Shown: positions 62,001-64,000 of the stretch, one piece after another
Layout: each line of letters begins with the position of its first letter
Position numbering within the stretch: the first letter of the stretch is position 1
Assembly: GCA_021199305.1 (NCBI GenBank)
Contig: JAJQIH010000015.1
Location: 23,092-87,091, forward strand
Reading direction: 5' to 3'
Length of the DNA: 64,000 bases
Source of the DNA: Ruminococcus sp.
GTDB taxonomy: Bacteria; Bacillota; Clostridia; Oscillospirales; Ruminococcaceae
Notes under the pieces: model-generated
Databases searched by the model: none
The model's input: the letters and a program-made list of their open reading frames with translations, nothing else
Told to the model about the DNA's origin: nothing
Made by a program: the position numbers and the translations under genes

Positions 62001-63383
62001 TTAAAAGCCTGCGAATCCGCTCGGCCCGCCTCCACCAAAGTTTGACATTCCCTTCAGCATCGCAGGGTTCATTCGCTTTTTCTTGCCGCCCTTCGAGGTC
62101 ATACCCATTTGCTTCATCATTTTGTTCATCTGTTCAAATTGCTTCAGCAGACGGTTTACGTCCTCAACCTTAGTACCGCTTCCTGCGGCAATTCTTCTTT
62201 TGCGGCTTGGATTTATAACAGACGGCTTTTCACGCTCTTTCATCGTCATAGACGAAATTATCGCTTCAAGTCGTTTGAACTGGTTCTCGTCAACGTCAAC
62301 GTCCTTCAGCTTGTTGCCCATTCCTGGTATCATACCGAGCAGGCTTTTTACCGAACCCATTTTCTGAATCTGTTTAAGCTGATCCAAAAGGTCGTTCAGG
62401 TCAAAGCCCTTTTCCTTAACCTTTTTGGCGAGCTTCTTAGCGTCCTCTTCGTCGTAAGTTTGCTCAGCCTTTTCAATAAGCGTCAAAACGTCGCCCATTC
62501 CGAGTATTCTTGAAGCCATTCGATCTGGGTGGAACGCTTCAAACTCGTCGAGCTTTTCGCCCATTCCGACAAACTTTATAGGCTTTCCTGTTACTGATAA
62601 AACTGAAAGCGCAGCGCCGCCTCTTGTATCTGAATCAAGCTTTGTGAGCACAACGCCCGTTATGCCGAGCGCTTCGTCGAAGCTTGAAGCGACATTTACT
62701 GCGTCCTGACCGGTCATAGCGTCTACAACGAGCAAAATTTCGTGAGGGGAAGCGATTTCCTTGATGTCCTTAAGCTCGCCCATCAGTTCCTCGTCAATGT
62801 GAAGACGTCCTGCCGTGTCGAGAATTACAAGGTCGTTTCCGTGATCAGAAGCATGACTCAGCGCATTTTTGACAATCACTCTTGGGTCGATTTGCCCCAT
62901 TTCAAAAACAGGAACCTCAGCCCTTTCACCGACAATTTTTAACTGCTCGATAGCTGCCGGACGGTAAACGTCGCACGCAACCAGAAGCGGACGGTGTCCT
63001 TGCGATTTAAAAAGCTTCGCCAGCTTTGCCGAGTGGGTGGTTTTACCACTTCCCTGAAGTCCGCACATCATAATGATACACGGCGGTTTGGAAGGGAAGC
63101 GAATACGCTCGCCCTCGTTTCCCATAAGAGCTATAAGCTCTTCGTTTACGATTTTTATAACCTGCTGAGCCGGGGTGAGGCTCTTTGTAACCTCCTCGCC
63201 GATAGCTCTGTCTGTAACCTTTTTGACAAAGTCCTTGACAACCTTGTAGCTGACATCAGCTTCAAGCAAAGCCATTTTGACTTCACGCATTGCGCTTTTT
63301 ACGTCGTCCTCGGACAGCTTGCCTTTATTTTTAAGACGCTTGAAAACGCCGCCTAGTTTTTCAGAAAGACCTTCAAACGCCAT
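62001..63383 (-). CDS. ffh: Signal recognition particle protein Ffh
   Basis: SRP54 GTPase that targets membrane and secreted proteins with the 4.5S/6S RNA. The 460-residue protein has the N domain (about 1-90), the G domain with GLQGSGKTTHSAKLAK, LDTAGRLHID and LTKLDSDTRGGAAL, and a Met-rich M domain (about 310-460) ending in a Gly-rich tail. ATG 63383 follows GGGAGGT; the frame open to 63431 lacks a ribosome binding site. ylxM lies 13 bases upstream. Confidence 0.97.
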   Translation of the reverse strand: MAFEGLSEKLGGVFKRLKNKGKLSEDDVKSAMREVKMALLEADVSYKVVKDFVKKVTDRAIGEEVTKSLTPAQQVIKIVNEELIALMGNEGERIRFPSKPPCIIMMCGLQGSGKTTHSAKLAKLFKSQGHRPLLVACDVYRPAAIEQLKIVGERAEVPVFEMGQIDPRVIVKNALSHASDHGNDLVILDTAGRLHIDEELMGELKDIKEIASPHEILLVVDAMTGQDAVNVASSFDEALGITGVVLTKLDSDTRGGAALSVLSVTGKPIKFVGMGEKLDEFEAFHPDRMASRILGMGDVLTLIEKAEQTYDEEDAKKLAKKVKEKGFDLNDLLDQLKQIQKMGSVKSLLGMIPGMGNKLKDVDVDENQFKRLEAIISSMTMKEREKPSVINPSRKRRIAAGSGTKVEDVNRLLKQFEQMNKMMKQMGMTSKGGKKKRMNPAMLKGMSNFGGGGPSGFAGF

Positions 63384-63396
63384 AGCGCAACCTCCC

Positions 63397-63774
63397 TTAA
63401 TTTTCGCCGAACAAATCCGTGCACTCGTCAAGGTAGGAAATCAAAGCTTCGCATCTTGACTGAACTCCTCTTGTGTAGCTTATTTTCTTAAGCTCAGAAA
63501 GCATCAGTGCGTTCTGTTCCTTTATATTTGAAATAATTTCGTCGTATTTTCTCATTTTTTTGAGGTGACCCAGAGCCTCCTCAAGATTTGTAAGAGTTTC
63601 CTCTCCACGCTTTATGCTGTCTCTTACACCCTGCCGTGAAATTTGCATATTTTCAGCAATTTCCGAAAGAGAAAGGTCCTCAAAATAGTAAAGCTCAAGA
63701 GCGTCCTTCTGCTTATCTGTAAGCATAGAGCCGTAAATATCTATGAGGTATGCCATATCGAGATTTTTGCTCAT
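63397..63774 (-). CDS. ylxM: YlxM-family DNA-binding protein, SRP-associated
   Basis: A 125-residue helix-turn-helix protein of the YlxM/p13 family (UPF0122): LIDIYGSMLTDKQKDALELYYFEDLSLSEIAENMQISRQGVRDSIKRGE. It modulates SRP activity in Gram-positive bacteria and always precedes ffh. ATG 63774 has TAGGAGTG upstream; the longer frame to 63807 contains it. First gene of the operon. Confidence 0.95.
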   Translation of the reverse strand: MSKNLDMAYLIDIYGSMLTDKQKDALELYYFEDLSLSEIAENMQISRQGVRDSIKRGEETLTNLEEALGHLKKMRKYDEIISNIKEQNALMLSELKKISYTRGVQSRCEALISYLDECTDLFGEN

Positions 63775-63826
63775 AAGAAACACTCCTAACAAGTTGCTGT
63801 AAAGCAATTATCCTTTACATTTATGT

Positions 63827-63855
63827 ATTGTAGCACAAAGGGAGCGTCTTGTCAA
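63827..63855 (-). promoter_or_regulatory. Promoter of ylxM-ffh-rpsP-khpA
   Basis: Minus strand TTGACA (63850-63855), 17-base spacer, TACAAT (63827-63832). The bases from 63856 to 64000 contain no gene that I can support. Confidence 0.87.
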
Positions 63856-64000
63856 GGGTAATTGCAAAAATGTTTTGATTTCTTTAAAACAAGCTCTCAC
63901 AGGGTCGGTTTTTCAGGGATTGTCACAAAATCTTAAAGCGACGCTCTTTTTGTTATGTTACAATAGATAGTTGACAGAAAAAGAAGAAAAACAACTCCAA

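Overview
The window reads as chromosome of an anaerobic Firmicute of the class Clostridia, most likely a Ruminococcus-like member of the Oscillospiraceae. The evidence is the gene order rseP-ispG-polC, a PolC-type replicase, AddAB, a short-form HisG with HisZ, the ylxM-ffh-rpsP-khpA block, a lysine riboswitch on asd-dapA-dapB, and two secreted proteins ending in type I dockerins, which are the mark of cellulosome-forming gut bacteria. Consensus promoters (TTGACA, 17 bp, TATAAT) and GGAGG ribosome binding sites are easy to see. This is inference from families and gene order, not from a database search.

Layout. 1-5160: end of rseP, ispG and a polC that lacks its proofreading exonuclease. 5173-12223: a nine-gene histidine operon (hisZGDCBHFIE) with a strong promoter, a palindromic operator-like site and a terminator; hisA is absent. 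12305-16925: a threonine-rich beta-helix lipoprotein, an overlooked 58-residue protein, a pyridoxal kinase, pyrK-pyrD and a small secreted protein. 16920-24161: addB-addA, with addB broken by a perfect 184-bp tandem duplication. 24181-31067: ispF and a glycan-use region (GH3 enzyme, AraC regulator, GH31 alpha-xylosidase). 31100-32655: two membrane proteins, the second with a cohesin-like ectodomain. 32668-35792: dapB-dapA-asd under a lysine riboswitch. 35828-44336: queA, a PAS protein, tgt, mntP, a HAD phosphatase, an XRE-cupin regulator with an acyl-CoA synthetase, and galT. 44384-57450: an accessory region. 57507-60526: an LCP cell-wall protein, a thioesterase and S-adenosylhomocysteinase. 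60529-63855: two half-size TauE/SafE permeases and the khpA-rpsP-ffh-ylxM operon.

The accessory region, about 44.4-57.5 kb, is the most interesting part. It holds a CotH-dockerin protein, a GH59-dockerin glycosidase with a divergent AraC regulator, three tRNA genes and three small cassettes. The cassettes are (a) a DUF4417 protein with an orphan toxin-like domain and a putative immunity protein, behind a perfect promoter and a structured leader of about 280 nt; (b) a RelB/RelE-type toxin-antitoxin pair; and (c) an AAA/DUF4143 ATPase. Cassettes b and c lie between long direct repeats that each contain an intrinsic terminator. The repeat around b begins inside the 3' end of tRNA-Pro. Cassette a lies between two related hairpins. 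No integrase, transposase or CRISPR array is visible.

Functional links. The dockerin enzymes imply a cohesin scaffold. One candidate anchor, a signal peptide plus cohesin-like fold plus transmembrane helix, is encoded at 31873-32601. GH3 and GH31 together suggest breakdown of xyloglucan oligosaccharides. PolC without proofreading and a disrupted addB both bear on genome maintenance.
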